This document shows, piece by piece, positions 23,161 to 35,400 of a stretch of DNA of 64,000 nucleotides (its first letter is position 1; every line of letters starts with the position of its first letter). The notes under the pieces are model-generated. The model had not been told where the DNA came from and searched no databases. It saw nothing but the letters and a program-made list of their open reading frames with translations. The position numbers and the translations under genes were made by a program. Source of the DNA: Telopea speciosissima (lineage: Eukaryota > Streptophyta > Magnoliopsida > Proteales > Proteaceae). The DNA lies in the NCBI RefSeq assembly GCF_018873765.1, contig NC_057919.1, positions 63,750,484 through 63,814,483 on the forward strand, read 5' to 3'.

Positions 23161-24429
23161 CTGACGAGACATTTTGACTCAGTTTTCCTCTGCTTTGTCA
23201 TGTCATCGGATTAAGGCTAATTTCGTCTTTTCGTATAATAAGATAATGGATAGAATGTCGTTGGGATCTTCTTACGAACTAACTAAGCCGTTGGATTCTT
23301 GGATGTGGTGATCGAGATTCGAAACTGGCAAGTCGGAGAAACGACTTGGCTTTGTCCAATTGAGATTTGACAGTTTTAGATTGATGGCCTTTGCCGGAGT
23401 GTTTGCTTACCTGTATTGTTTGCGTATGGTGACGGTACATTTTAGTTTTGGTACTCCAGCGGATCTTTTGATTTTGGCAATTTTTAACGGCACGATGCTT
23501 TTGATATGGAGATGTGTGCTTGCAATGATTCTTTTATAACAAAAGGAATATTCTTCTCAATGTGATATGGTTGCCTACCCTCGTTACACTGTAATTATAA
23601 ACATATTACGTGGATTAAATATAGATTAAATAAGATGAAAAAAAAAACAATTTAATTTTTGTTATAAATTTAAAATGTGTAATATCTTTTTTGGTTTTTG
23701 CTTGAAGGTTTTTGGAATCGAAATCAGAATCAGTGGTGGAATCGTTCTTCAACAATTCGGACCCAATGTCATCTAATTTGGGCAAGATCGACCGATTCTA
23801 GCCAAACGATCCACCTTATTGTTTCGATATATGGCATGATGGGAAAACCAAATTTTTACTCAAACAAGTCACCCAATGAGTTAAAATTAGATTTGTCTAG
23901 TGTAAAAATGACCATATTCGGTATAAAAGTTGATCAAGAGTCATGTAAATTCGTCTAGTTAGACGTCATGAAAGAGAGATCGTCAGATAGATGAAAATAT
24001 ATGGCTATTGACAAAAGTATTCTGTTTTGACTTACTATTTGGTTAGAGCAATAACAATAATATGTATCACAACGTATAAATAAACAATGACCCCTCCACC
24101 AATGTAAGGGTCAATGAGAGTGCATGCAAGGGCATCATGATTTTTTTATTTCATGGGAGTGCGGTGGTAATTTCATATGCTCCTGTGTGCATACAAAGAC
24201 CACGCAACAGACAACATTCATTTTTCTCATAAACTATTAAACCTTTAAATGTGACTTATCCTAACCGGGTTTGACTCATTCCAAATCACTATTGGGATAA
24301 CCCACTTTTTTAACAAGGTTAGGTGTGAATCAAATAAACAATCATACTTTCATAAAATTAAAAAAATAAAAAATCACACGAGTAAACATAATATATTTGA
24401 AATTTAAGTGAGCCAAATAATCAAACACC
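23161..24429. other. Intergenic region upstream of the WD40 gene
   Basis: This holds the presumed promoter of the minus-strand WD40 gene and AT-rich DNA. The block at about 24080-24230 (GGGAGTGCGGTGGTAATTTC, then TGTGTGCATACAAAG) resembles 26200-26330 and is probably part of a dispersed repeat. No gene is seen. Confidence 0.4.
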
Positions 24430-25340
24430 TCAAGAGCAACACATATAACACAAAAGATTTACATAGAAAACCCTCCAATGAATAGGGCAAAACCAAATCA
24501 ACTTCCACTATCCAAAAAGGAAAAATACAACAAAGTTTGAGAAATACAACCAATGGAAAAAATACAAGCTACCTCTCTCAAAGTCTCAACAAAAATCTTC
24601 AATCTCACCATCAAAACTTATTTCCAAAAATTATGGAGAACCCCTAACCTTGTAGAGACAACCAACTCTTGCAATGACTGATGATGCTACAAAAATTGAA
24701 GCAAACCTTCAAGAAACCTATGTTTTTAAACTATCTGCTGAGATTCAAAAGAGACTCTAGCATTGCTTCTCTTTCTTCTTTGAGTTCTTCGTCACCCTTG
24801 GAAAAAGTCCACAATAGCAAGCTCCCAAAGAGAAACCCTCTCTTTCTCTTTTTCTTTCTCCCTCAAATTGGAGTTCGTATTTCACTAAATCTCAGTCTCT
24901 TTACTTTTCTTTTTCTCTTTATATAAAAGTCAAGTGGTCATATGACCACTTAACGCCCCCCATAAGTGGACATGATGAAATGGGTTTGGACCTATGTGAG
25001 CCCAAATACAACAATCTCCCCCTTCAGACACATGAGGAGGGAAATCACCAACTTTGACTCCTCACATGGATTGTACACCGGCCAACTCTCTATAAAATTC
25101 TTATTATCCTGTAGAGAATTTTCTCCATCATGTCAGATGAATTCTTATTTGTGTGAATCTTCCCAAACTACATCAAGTTTCTCTTTAACACATTACATAT
25201 CTAGTGATATCTAACATCAACGTGTTTAGTGCGAGAATGATGTGTAGCATTATTGCTCAAGTCTATAGCACTTTAACTATCACAATAAACTACATATGCT
25301 TCTCTTGTTTGTTAACCATTCAAACAAGTCTTCCAATAGG
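24430..25340 (-). mobile_element. Copia 3' end: RNase H remnant, polypurine tract and LTR
   Basis: The minus strand from about 25340 to 25095 reads as Copia RNase H with stops: VVYCDS, then SNNATHHSRTKHVDVRYH, then GKIHTNKNSSDMMEKIL. It is followed by a polypurine tract AAGGGGGAGATTG (about 25026-25014) and an LTR starting TGTTGTATTTGGGC at 25013. The LTR carries a TATATAAAG motif at about 24917-24925. The far LTR end is not defined. The rest of the element is missing. Confidence 0.7.
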
Positions 25341-25550
25341 CACACCTATCGGCTATTTAAGTATCTATTAGGAAAGGACTCAACCCTCTAACACATCTTT
25401 TATAAAATAAAATAATATTTGAAATATTAAATTTAAAATCATTTCAAATTCCAACAATTTAACCTATCTAGGTAGACATTTATCAGAACGTTTGCTACCC
25501 CCTCTATTTTTTTAAAACAATTAAGACAAGATCATTTATTTTTAGATAAA

Positions 25551-25680
25551 GCTTTCCTTCACCCGTGGTGAAAAACCCATCTAAGGTCATTCTTACTCCC
25601 CCCTGCTAGATAAAGGTCGAAACTATCTCTTCTATCAAAATGATATCTATCCCACTACCATAATGAGGTGAAGGGAAACT
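25551..25680. mobile_element. Short inverted-repeat (MITE-like) element
   Basis: The arms TTTCCTTCACC (left, about 25552) and GGTGAAGGGAAA (right, about 25668-25679) are complementary and enclose about 100 bp. A related TTCACCATGGGTGAAGGGGAAA-type arm occurs at about 29617-29637. No target duplication is clear. Confidence 0.45.
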
Positions 25681-26110
25681 CGATCCTTTATTTTTATACA
25701 TCGTCATTTCTCTTCATTATATTTTGTTACAAGAGAATCCCACCACTATTTTCAATAGCAAAGAAGGCAGTACAACAAAAACCATCATCAACTAGGCTCA
25801 TCATATACTTATCTTGGTCTTCACTAAGATTTGAGCCAGGCATTACTAATATGGGCTACCGAATGGTTCAAGTGCACCCACCCACCCAAATATAATATGG
25901 TATACCTAGTTGGGGTAGTGGCTAATTGACCCATATCATAATTGCTTAGATATAGATCTCTAGTTATATATAGGGTGCAAACCTGTTGTCACCAAAGTGT
26001 TGAACTAAGAAGTTGTAACCTTCTTTGAATTACCCCTTGTCGTATATCCAAAAAGTCATCCGGTGCATTATTTAATGCAAGTGTTAAAAAAAATATTCAA
26101 AAGGTTGATA

Positions 26111-26345
26111 GTTATTTAATGAAGTATGGGAAAGAGAACACTAACTGGGTGACTGGGTGTGTGCACTCAGCTGTCCTTACGTTAAGACACAGTGACCCGT
26201 GAAATGACAACTACACCTCTGAGATTTTTTGCCTTTTCATGGGGGTGTGGTAGTCATTTCACGCACCCCTGTGTCTAGGAACCGGCGCAACGCATTGCAC
26301 ACGCCCAGACAACGTTCTTTCTCCCATAAAGTATTTTTGTTAAAT
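26111..26345. repeat. Dispersed repeat, unclassified
   Basis: GTGACCCGTGAAATGAC...CATGGGGGTGTGGTAGTCATTTCACGC forms an imperfect hairpin. The same order of motifs, diverged, is at 24080-24230. It is probably a MITE family of this genome. Confidence 0.4.
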
Positions 26346-26452
26346 GACAAGATTTACCCTTTCGAGAGAAAAAAAAAGGGTGTCTTATCCATTTTTGTTT
26401 TCGGTAAGAGTATTATCTATTTCAAAAGGGAAAGAAAAGAGTAAGGATTCAA

Positions 26453-26895
26453 CTTTTTTTTTTTTTATAAAAACAAAGTTCATTAGAAAGAACTACTAAA
26501 TTATAACATAGTACTGTCTTGCACGGAAGATGCAAGATTTAATCCTATAGCTAGACATAGAGCATCCTTAAACAAGCTAAAGATAGTGTTTTGAGTTCTA
26601 TTGCTTATATACAGTAATTCCTTAATATAATTATAAAGCCATGGCATTTTAGAAAGTGATGGAAGAGCCTTGACTATGGATTCATTTGTACACCAAATCT
26701 CCTTTATCTGCATGCCTAACTGGATTGCATGGTCTAAACCTGTCCTGATGCTGTACAAATCAGATTCCCACAAAGATGATGATTCTGTTTTCCCTGTAGC
26801 AAAACACAAAAATCTTCCATCCAACAAAAAAACGTACAACCAGCCTCCCAGTCTTAGTCCTGGATTCTGGGATCCTGTACAAGTCTTAGTTTTAC
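26453..26895 (-). mobile_element. LINE (L1-like) 3' end with RNase H remnant and poly(A)
   Basis: The minus strand reads GGWLYVFLLDGRFLCFA, then WESDLYSIRTGLDHAIQLGM and WCTNESIVKAL, the pattern of the RNase H (RVT_3) domain found at the C-terminus of plant L1-type LINEs. A T-run at 26453-26466 on the plus strand is the poly(A) tail of this minus-strand insertion. The copy is 5'-truncated. Confidence 0.6.
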
Positions 26896-27177
26896 TATTT
26901 TTGCTGAATTACGATTTTCATTGATATATTTATTAGGATTATTAGTAGTCTAAAGCAATTAGATTTCTAATAACTACACATAAAGAGAAGAAGAAGTTAA
27001 AAGTGATACTTTATCACGTGGACTAGTCTCTCTCCTTATATGAGTTATTTATACAAGAGAAGACCCCATTAAAGGTCTCATTCTAAGCCATTGACCAACA
27101 AAGAAGAGAGAGAGAAAGAGACTTTTTAAATCCATGACCAAAGAGAAAAGACTGGGTTATTTGGAGAATGGATCATT

Positions 27178-27321
27178 TGCACATATCAACAGGTGAACAT
27201 ACATGTGAGAGCCAACCACCTATCCTATTTTTGCCAGTTACAAGGGGATGAGAGATTTTTATGGAAACAAAATTAAAATGTGATTGGCTCTCGCATGTAC
27301 GTTCACCTATTGGTACGTGCA
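27178..27321. mobile_element. MITE, 144 bp, about 38-bp inverted repeats
   Basis: The left arm (27178-27215) and right arm (27284-27321) are complementary over about 38 bp with a few mismatches; the core GGTGAACATACATG pairs with CATGTACGTTCACC. The target duplication was not resolved. Confidence 0.7.
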
Positions 27322-27502
27322 GAGGAACCGAACTCGTTATTGGGGGTTGTTCTTCTTCTATATTCTCCATATTATCTTCCATTATTGGCTTCTTCTAAGT
27401 GAGGGTTTTTTGTACGAGTTTAGATATTTGTGCTTCCATTTCTTGCTATTATAGATTATGGTTTTTTTTTTTATTTTTGACAGAACACTATAGATTAAAG
27501 TT

Positions 27503-27618
27503 GTGTTTGGTATGCATTCTAGGTTAATTTTACATTCTCGAATGATAAAAATAGTTGTTTATATCGCATGAGAATGTGAAATCGACTTTAATGTATTCAA
27601 AAAATGCATACCAAACAC
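27503..27618. mobile_element. MITE, 116 bp, GTGTTTGGTATGCATT termini
   Basis: Perfect 16-bp terminal inverted repeats GTGTTTGGTATGCATT / AATGCATACCAAACAC enclose an AT-rich core with further pairing (ACATTCTCGAATG against CATGAGAATGTG). This end sequence is a familiar plant MITE style; the superfamily was not resolved. Confidence 0.75.
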
Positions 27619-30547
27619 AGCCTTAGATTGTGTAACTATATATATGGTCTCCTTCTTTGTTGTGATTGCAAGGTGGAAATCTTTGGGGATTTTGTTCAGT
27701 TTAGGTTTGGATCCTTGAGCTGTGAGGCTTGAGAGATTGCACTATCCACGGAGTAGAATGAAAACATATGGGATGATAGAAGGTAAGAGTATAGGAAAGC
27801 AAATGGTATCAATTCTCTAGTTTATTTCATATAAAGTTCAAACAAGTACCCTTAATCAATCACGAGATCGGTTGGAACCCTAGAAATGGAATAAAAAAGA
27901 AGCAACAAAGATTTTCACAAATTTTATTTATTTTTTAGGGTTTTTGATTAAAAAAGTCTTGTAAGTACTACTAGATGTATGTTTCATTAATTTTCAACTA
28001 TTGCACTAACTATAGCAAGGAAGAATGACTAACAATGAAGATCTAAGTGCACTTTGTGGCCAATTCAAAAGAGCTGTTTGAGATTCAAGCATTATCGGGC
28101 TCGTGATTGACTAATTCGGGTCTGATTTTATGAACCTAGAATTCAAATACCAAATAATAGGGTTTTTCTTACCCCTTTCATGTTCCCTTGCCCTTTTTCT
28201 CAATGTGCACAAGGTAGTAAAAGCATCTATAGGTATTTTCGTAAATTTCATTAGAAGATAAATCATGTCAACATGTTTCTCTTCACACGCTATATGTTAT
28301 GGAACCATAAACGGAATTGACGAAATTGAAACTATCCCTCCCTAATGTAATAATGCAATTAGATGATACAAATGGGAGGGGTGTGGAGATTCCTCCTCAC
28401 CGTAGTTGTAGAGAAACTCAATCTAAGAGGAGAAATAAAAAAAAAAAAAGATGATACACATTTTTTATTTATTTTGAAATCCATTAAACTCTTGACTAAC
28501 AAAGTTATTTAGTTCACGAAATGAATAATACTTATGGGAAAAAAAACTCAGTCCAAAAGTGTGGCCTATGCCAGCACTCCCATGAGTCTATCTCTTTCTT
28601 CCCCAATTGAAAAGACACATTTGCCCCCTTGTTGTGAGGAGGAGAGAGATAGACTCAGCCACACTCTCAAATAAAAAACTACTTCTCAATATTTATTGTT
28701 TGGTGAATGCATTATTTTATAGTTTAGCTAAAGCATATATACCTTACATGGAAAACTTAAAAAGTGGATATCAACTTTAAATGTAACTCGTTCCCATTGT
28801 TGGTGTTGGCAGTGATGCGTGTGATAGCAAGAAGGTGGCTTAGTAGGAGTTTGAAGCTCTTCCTATTTGGAGAATTGGGTTATTTCTTTATTGCTTAAGC
28901 CTGAAGGTGGTTGTTGTATCCTTTTTATATATGATTTTATAATTGTCATAAATTTGCTTTATGATTAGGATATCTACAGAGAATTAAACACTTAATAGAA
29001 GCTCTTTTATCCTTTAAACAGAGAATTTCAACAAATAAGAAGAAAAAAGGAGGAAAGTTCCATTAATACTTTAGGCATTTAAAAAAGCGAAACATTATTG
29101 TCACGATGGTCTGTTACTTTTCCAAATTTCATAAAATACCTATTTGGTCACACAAACAGATGATGTGTCCATTCCAACAGTCAGATAGAGAAGACATGGT
29201 CTATATTAACCACATGTCAAATTTTAATCTAATTCAATCCAATACTCAATACTTTGGCTTGCATCTCGTGTATGTCCATGCATTTATACCAGTACTTTAG
29301 TCATTATTGTGCAGTCTCGCAACCTTGAGCAGGAACAAACTATTTAGATAGGAAAAATCATGCAAATAGACGGCTCAAATATGTTTTGAGATTTTTGGAA
29401 GCATCAGAAACAGTTGACACTAATAACTAACATTTTAAAATAATTTTAATCGATTACTAATTGGAAAAAGTTTCTCGCCACCAAGGACTCTCTTCATCCA
29501 TTGGACGCTTGGACAATGAGTTCATCGACAAATTCACGCCCGCTATTGTACATGTTCGAAGTTATCTTTCCCCACTAAAATCCAAAGGTCCTTCTGGCTT
29601 AAGAGTTTCTCACTCCACCATGGGTGAAGGGGAAACTCAACCCTAATTGTTTTATGCTTGAGAAATACACATTAGACTCACCAATTTTTATGATGTAACT
29701 TGGGCATGTACCCACAAGGTGAATTATTGTTTGACAAGTACTTTTTTCTTTTGATGGAAAATAAAACTATGGGAAAAGACTCTCTACACCCGTGCCTTCT
29801 CACATTTCTTATTATATGAAGGGAAAAACAATGATTTTAAAAAATAATGTGAGAGCGTGTAGTGTATCTTGTTTGCTGAGAGAATTCTCACCCTAAAACT
29901 ATAAATTAAACAAAAAACAAAATGTTCTACATCAATCTCAACTGACTAAGAAAATTTCTTTACACTAGCAATACTAGCTAATCTAGTAGCAACAAATATC
30001 ATACACTTATCCTTACGTTTGACAAGTACTTAGTAGGTTTTGGAACACCATAGTTGAGCCTAACCAAATAAGGATTGTAGAATGCTTAGACAACTAGGTG
30101 TGGTTCAACAAGGGGAGGCACAACACATAGTTCAACTCAACCTATTTCCATCCCTATCAACAACTCTGAAGTAGTAATGGTTGCAAGGGGGAAAAGTTTT
30201 ATTCTTCAAATTCTACTTTTAATAATTCATAATTATTTGTTTGGTTATTCATTAAAATGTCTTAATAATGATTAATTAACCAATATGGACTGATAAGTAT
30301 AATATATAAGCATTTTAGGAGATAAATTGGTCTAATGTCCATAGTTAATAACCCTTATACAATATGCTTAAAATATAGCTAGATGTATTCTAGTAAGAAA
30401 TTAGTTTATTAGCGAAATGAAATTTTAATTATTGAATGTTAACTATACAAAATATCTGAACAATAGTGGCATCCTTGTGATTTTGTGTATCTATATATTC
30501 ATATTCTATACTTTTAACATATTTTGATGACTGTCAATTCTATTATA
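27619..30547. other. Gene-free AT-rich DNA with hairpin repeats
   Basis: A hairpin-like block lies at about 28560-28680, where GTGTGGC..GAGTCTATCTCT pairs with AGAGATAGACTC..GCCACAC; it is probably a MITE. Another repeat-like block lies at 29460-29640. No coding similarity is seen. Confidence 0.4.
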
Positions 30548-30724
30548 TTTCAAGGGCTGCAAATGTTGTTGCAGACACCCTTGCCAGGAGGGCACAATCT
30601 GTTACGGAGAGAATTGTTTGGTCCAATTCCGATTCCTGCCTAGTTACCTCTGATGTGGTAGATGGTAGGAGTGTAATCCGGTTTCGTTAAATGAAACTCA
30701 GCTTTCTTGACCCAAAAAAAAAAA
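30548..30724 (+). mobile_element. LINE (L1-like) 3' end fragment with poly(A)
   Basis: The plus strand reads AANVVADTLARRAQS followed by a short variable tail, VIRFR and a stop. This matches the C-terminal end of the RNase H domain of plant L1-type LINEs (usual form ANxVADxLARRA). An A-run follows at 30714-30724. Only the last ~50 codons remain, so the copy is strongly 5'-truncated. Confidence 0.65.
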
Positions 30725-31322
30725 CTATATATCCATATTTATTGAATTTTTTAAAATCATTATAGATCAACCACAGACAACCTCATCTAATATAGTAACA
30801 TATTAAAAAGATTTTTTTTAATATACTAGATTAAGATATGAAAACAAAATAATTTAAAGTATAAAATTAATAGAAATGATTAGGTCTTTCTCCACACACC
30901 TCTTGTTTGGGTGGGCAATGATCTTTAATCCATTATGCTTGTATATTGTTTCAATTGCATCTCGAAATCAAGAATAAAAATAATAATAAAGAGTTTAAAA
31001 AAAAACAAAGAGAGGAAACTTTAATCTCACCTTGTGAATGTACATGAGTTGGTTGATGTAATGGAAGAAGGGGAAAAATGGATGGAAAACTTGCACCTAC
31101 TTCATTGCTAAGATTTTAATTTGAGAGGACAAAAAAAAAAGAGTGGTTCAAAGTTTAAATTTGATTACAAGTTCCATAAAAAATTGAAATTACCGCAAGA
31201 GAAAATATTACACATGAAAAAAAAAAATCTTTAGCATATATAGCAGTAGAGGGTTCTCTGAGCTAACGGGTTGTCGGAGCCAACCAATTCAGAGCATGGA
31301 ACACAATTCAGTCAGTCAGGAT

Positions 31323-31774
31323 TAGGGGTGCAAGTTTGGCATTGACGGCCCGAGCCCGCCTTGAGCTCGAACAGGGCCTGGGTTGAGATACCTTCGCCCT
31401 GAGAACAGGTCAGGGTTGGGAATTTTTGACCCTGTTGAGTCAGGGCCGGGCCGGGTTAGGGTTGAGGCCTCAGACTGAGCCCGGCCTGGCCCAACCCGAC
31501 CCTGTCTTCTTCTTGTTCGTTCTTCTATTTATGTTTTTTTGTTCTTGTTCTTCCTCTTCCTCTCTTTCTTCTTCCTAGTTTGGCCAGCCCATGCATCTCT
31601 TCCTTTCCCCCATGATCAGGGCCAATCAGGGTCAGGCCGGGCTGAGGGCGGGTCAGCGTTGGATTTTTCTGGCCCTAAGTCAGGGCCAGATCGGGCCTAA
31701 GCGCAACTAAGGGGACTTTGGGTTGGGGTAGGGTTTTAAAAGGCCCGGCCCAACTTGACCCTATTGCAGCCCTA
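31323..31774. mobile_element. Non-autonomous TIR element, 452 bp, same family as 2528-3059
   Basis: The sequence is the reverse complement of the 2528-3059 family: it begins TAGGGGTGCAAG and ends TTGCAGCCCTA, with GGGCCGGG-rich arms. The flanks GTCAGGAT and GTTAGAAG match at five of eight bases, a decayed 8-bp duplication at best. Confidence 0.7.
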
Positions 31775-31984
31775 GTTAGAAGCATAGTTATTTACAGTGT
31801 GTTTTGCCTTTTTTTTTTTTTTTTTAAAATACCGTTTTTCTAATTGTTCTCAATAATACGAAAATAAATGCCCCAGAATAATAATAATAAAAAAAAAGAA
31901 GGTGTAAAAACACATTTGTTGTTTTCTCGAGTTAAAAAATTAAATTCTTATTTACAAAAAAATGATTCATATAATGGAAAAATG

Positions 31985-32150
31985 TTCTCTATACTGGGAG
32001 TGCAAGATGCGCCCAGACACATAGGGGTGGGTTAAATGACTACCCCACCTCCCTAAATGACTGAAATGACCACCTCATCTCGCCTCATTCCGCCCCATGT
32101 GTCTGGGCGCAGCCTGCGTCTTGTATGCCCCCGGGTAGAGAACATCGCCC
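31985..32150. mobile_element. MITE-like hairpin element
   Basis: ATGTTCTCTATACTGGGAG at the left end pairs imperfectly with CCGGGTAGAGAACAT at the right. The inner arms GCGCCCAGACACATAGGGG and CCCCATGTGTCTGGGCGC are almost perfectly complementary. The total is about 165 bp. Confidence 0.6.
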
Positions 32151-32236
32151 CTAGTATAATATTAGCTTAAGACCCATATATAAATATTAATAGTTAATTA
32201 ATAAGACATAAGTTGGTCCACAATTTATGTGTATAT

Positions 32237-32752
32237 CATAGTTGGAAAACTGGGTTTTGACTGGGGCAAGTCGCCCGAGTCGAGTCAAAATTTTGGAAAA
32301 CTTGGTCAAGAGTCGTGTAAACTAGGTCTAGGTAAAAAATAGCGAGACCGGGTCATAAATCGTCTAAGTCAAATAAGACTCGGTATTTTTACCCGAGTCA
32401 TGACAAACTCGACGAGTATAGTCAATTTTTAAAAAACCATAATGCCGATTCACTTAAAAATTGGGTTGAGTAAAATAGTAAATCCATATTCTAAAACAAT
32501 ACGAAACCCTCAACTCCTCAACTCCCTTGTTTTGTTCAATGGTATGAACTCAAAATGCAATGATAGGTGATTCTTTGATTTTTTTTTTTTTTTGGTTTCC
32601 ATATTTTCTGATTTTTTACTAATTTATACATATTTATTGTATTAAAAAATTAAAAAAAAAATGTGACTCGTTTTGATTGGGTTTGACAAGACCAAGTCAT
32701 TAGGTTTTTCTGAAAGACGAGGCAAGTCAGTAAACCTGGTTTTCCAACTATA
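32237..32752. mobile_element. hAT-like non-autonomous element, 516 bp, TSD GTGTATAT
   Basis: The left end is CATAGTTGGAAAACTGGGTTT and the right end reads ACCTGGTTTTCCAACTATA, so the inverted repeats are about 20 bp with the final G changed to A. A perfect 8-bp duplication GTGTATAT flanks it (32229-32236 and 32753-32760). The arms carry repeated CGAGTCGAGTCA-like motifs. The termini share CATAGTTG with the elements at 1280 and 8609. Confidence 0.8.
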
Positions 32753-33454
32753 GTGTATATTATTCATACCGTTTATTTTCATTTTTAAAATGTTTCTTCT
32801 GTATGTTATTTATTGAAATGTTGGATCGTATTTTTGGTCGCCTCATTTAAATTTTGAACAAATTTTAAACACATCATATCAAATAATTTTTTTTTATTAT
32901 TATTATTTCCATTTAAACTCTTTGGTTAGAAGTGAACATGAGAGAAAATGTCTGAGACAAACAAAGAAAGAGATAGAGATAGAGATAGGGACAGGGAGCA
33001 CTGATATTGATCTTTTGAGGGTGCCTGATCTTTGATCCCAACCAGTTTTTTTCATCATTAAAAGTGGGCATTGTCATTCCCAAAGAATCCAGTGGTATTT
33101 ATGGTTTTTTAAGCTTTTAGAGTAGGTAGGGGGAAGTATAATATATACTTATCTTGCTTGGAAGTCTTTGGTAGAAGCAAATTGGCGCATTAATTCAATG
33201 ATGATTAAATTTAAATTAATCGTTAAGATTCAATTTGTAGGATTTGAAAACTTTTGTAATCCCACCAGCAAGATATGCTTCCAAAGTGGCTATAACCCAA
33301 AATAGAATTTTTAAATTGAAAAAAATTTGTGTCACTAATATAAACTAACTAATAAGTATATACTCAAACTCTCTTGTATAGTTTTTATATTTTGATTCTC
33401 GCAATAAAATAAAATTTCACATCTCATTCTTTTTAAGGTTTTTTAAATATTGGA

Positions 33455-33805
33455 TAAATTACACCTCAGGTGGCTAATTTTTATAAAAAAGTTGTTTTAG
33501 ATACCCAATTTTTGAAAACTAATGTTTGGGGTGCTTCTTTCTCTAAAATGATCTAAATTTTCAAATTTATCCCTCTCAAACCCACCTCTTCACCTTCACC
33601 TCCCAACCACTACCGCCATCACCATCGCCTCAACCCCTGCAACCTCAACCCCCTTGCGCCACCCCACCCCACCCCACATGCTCCCTGCCCCATCTCTTCC
33701 CCAAGTACGTAGTTAGGTCATCTCTCAGTACATACTTAAGAGGTGTAGATTTGAAATTGTGAAACAAATAATGAAATATGCCATGAGGGGTGTAATCTAA
33801 GTATT
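33455..33805. mobile_element. Inverted-repeat element, MITE-like, about 350 bp
   Basis: The left arm GATAAATTACACCTCAGG (33455) pairs with the right arm TGAGGGGTGTAATCTAAG (33784-33801). The interior has a C-rich run of CACCCCACCCCAC type at about 33660. No coding sequence is seen. The target duplication was not resolved. Confidence 0.55.
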
Positions 33806-35400
33806 ATAAAAAATGGGAGTGGATTTCCCATGTAGCCAATGTGGGAGGAATCTCCCACACACCGCAGTGAATTGTAACATCAACATGGACCCACATGATT
33901 ATGAGAGGATAAGAATAATAATAAAGGTTAAACCCATGTGAGGGTGCATATGGTACATTGGTTTGATGGAAAACTTTTTCCCTTTTAAAAATTAAGCACA
34001 TGTAAGACTATAAGTAGTGAAAATTTTAGGTAATACACACATTAAGTTGGACTAAGTTTGGGAAAATGATGTACAAACTACTAGTAGTACAATCTTCTTA
34101 ATCACATTCTCTCCCTTCTCTTACATTATCTCCTCCTTGACCATGTAGGTCCATCATGTAAAATGTGAAACACTCTCTTGTAAGGTTATTGGTATCGGTG
34201 GCTATATTGATCACCGACGATATCATATTGATACAATATAGAATGATCCAAATTGGCATATTAGTCCTAGATTGATCGTAAACTAAAAATTGCTTAACTT
34301 TTTGGTTAATACTCTTGATCTGTATCAATATCGGGTATCGGGTATCCATTATAATGATACATATCAACCAATATGGTTAATACAATACCAATACATTGAT
34401 CATTGCTCTCGTGTCTTTATCAAAAAAAATCATTGCTCTCGTGTGTCCATGAGTTTAGATCACTTACATGTCTATGTACACTTCATGTAAGATTAGATAA
34501 TGACATTGTTTCGGCTACTACCATTAAGAGTACCTATAGGATTAGAGAAACATTTAACTATTTATTTATTTGAATAGAGGAACATTAATGAAAGAAAAAA
34601 AGAAAAAAAGTTTTCTATGGGGAAATTTACTGCCCATGCTAGGGCCGAAGTGACCATACTGTTCCTATGAAAGGCAAAAATGATAGATTGAGATCGTCTC
34701 CATGGAGGCATGCGTTCAAGGTGCTGCCAGGGGGCATTCAGGGGTTGAGCTCCACACACATCCTTAACACACATCTTGGTGCACGCCTAAGGATGTGTGT
34801 AGCACAACTTAACGGCTGACAGCATCCTGACTGTGTTGGGCTCCATAGAGAAGTTGTTGTACGTGCTCAGTTAACCTGTGTATATGCAGAAGCCACGCTG
34901 GCCCTCAGAAAGCACTTTCCCAAGAAAAAAACACACATCATCACTTAAAAGCAGGCACATACGCAAAAGTGACCCAGGCTCTATATCCATTAGCTTAATT
35001 TGGGAGGGAGACGACATTACAGGCGGCAACTTATTACTTATATCCATTTAGTTAGTACTTACAAATTTTAAATTCCAACGGCCGGAACCAGACCTTGCCG
35101 CCATTATTGCAAGTTTGCCGTTAACGCCAAGTCATCTCTTTGATTCCAGTTAACTGCAAACACAAAGCAACAAGAGAGAAAGAGAGAAAGAGAGAAAGAG
35201 AGAGGAATCACTTCAGTCAAAGAAGCAAAAGTGTCAAATCATCGAGCGATGGAAAGAAAAAAAAAAGTTGGGTGACATGTCCCAACTTCCAACCAAAGAC
35301 AGCGCAAATCCCAAAACAAAGATAGCTCAAGAAGATTAAAAAAAAGGAGGAAAAAAAACATCCACTATCTTACATTCCCCTTTTACCCCTCCGCTCCCTC
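33806..35400. other. Intergenic DNA upstream of the kinesin gene
   Basis: It includes repeat-like TATCGGTATC-type sequence at 34190-34400 (a similar family occurs at 56830-57000), a perfect 13-bp-arm hairpin at 34754-34800, and a GAGAAA microsatellite at 35172-35206. The kinesin promoter should lie in the right part, but no TATA box can be assigned. Confidence 0.4.
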
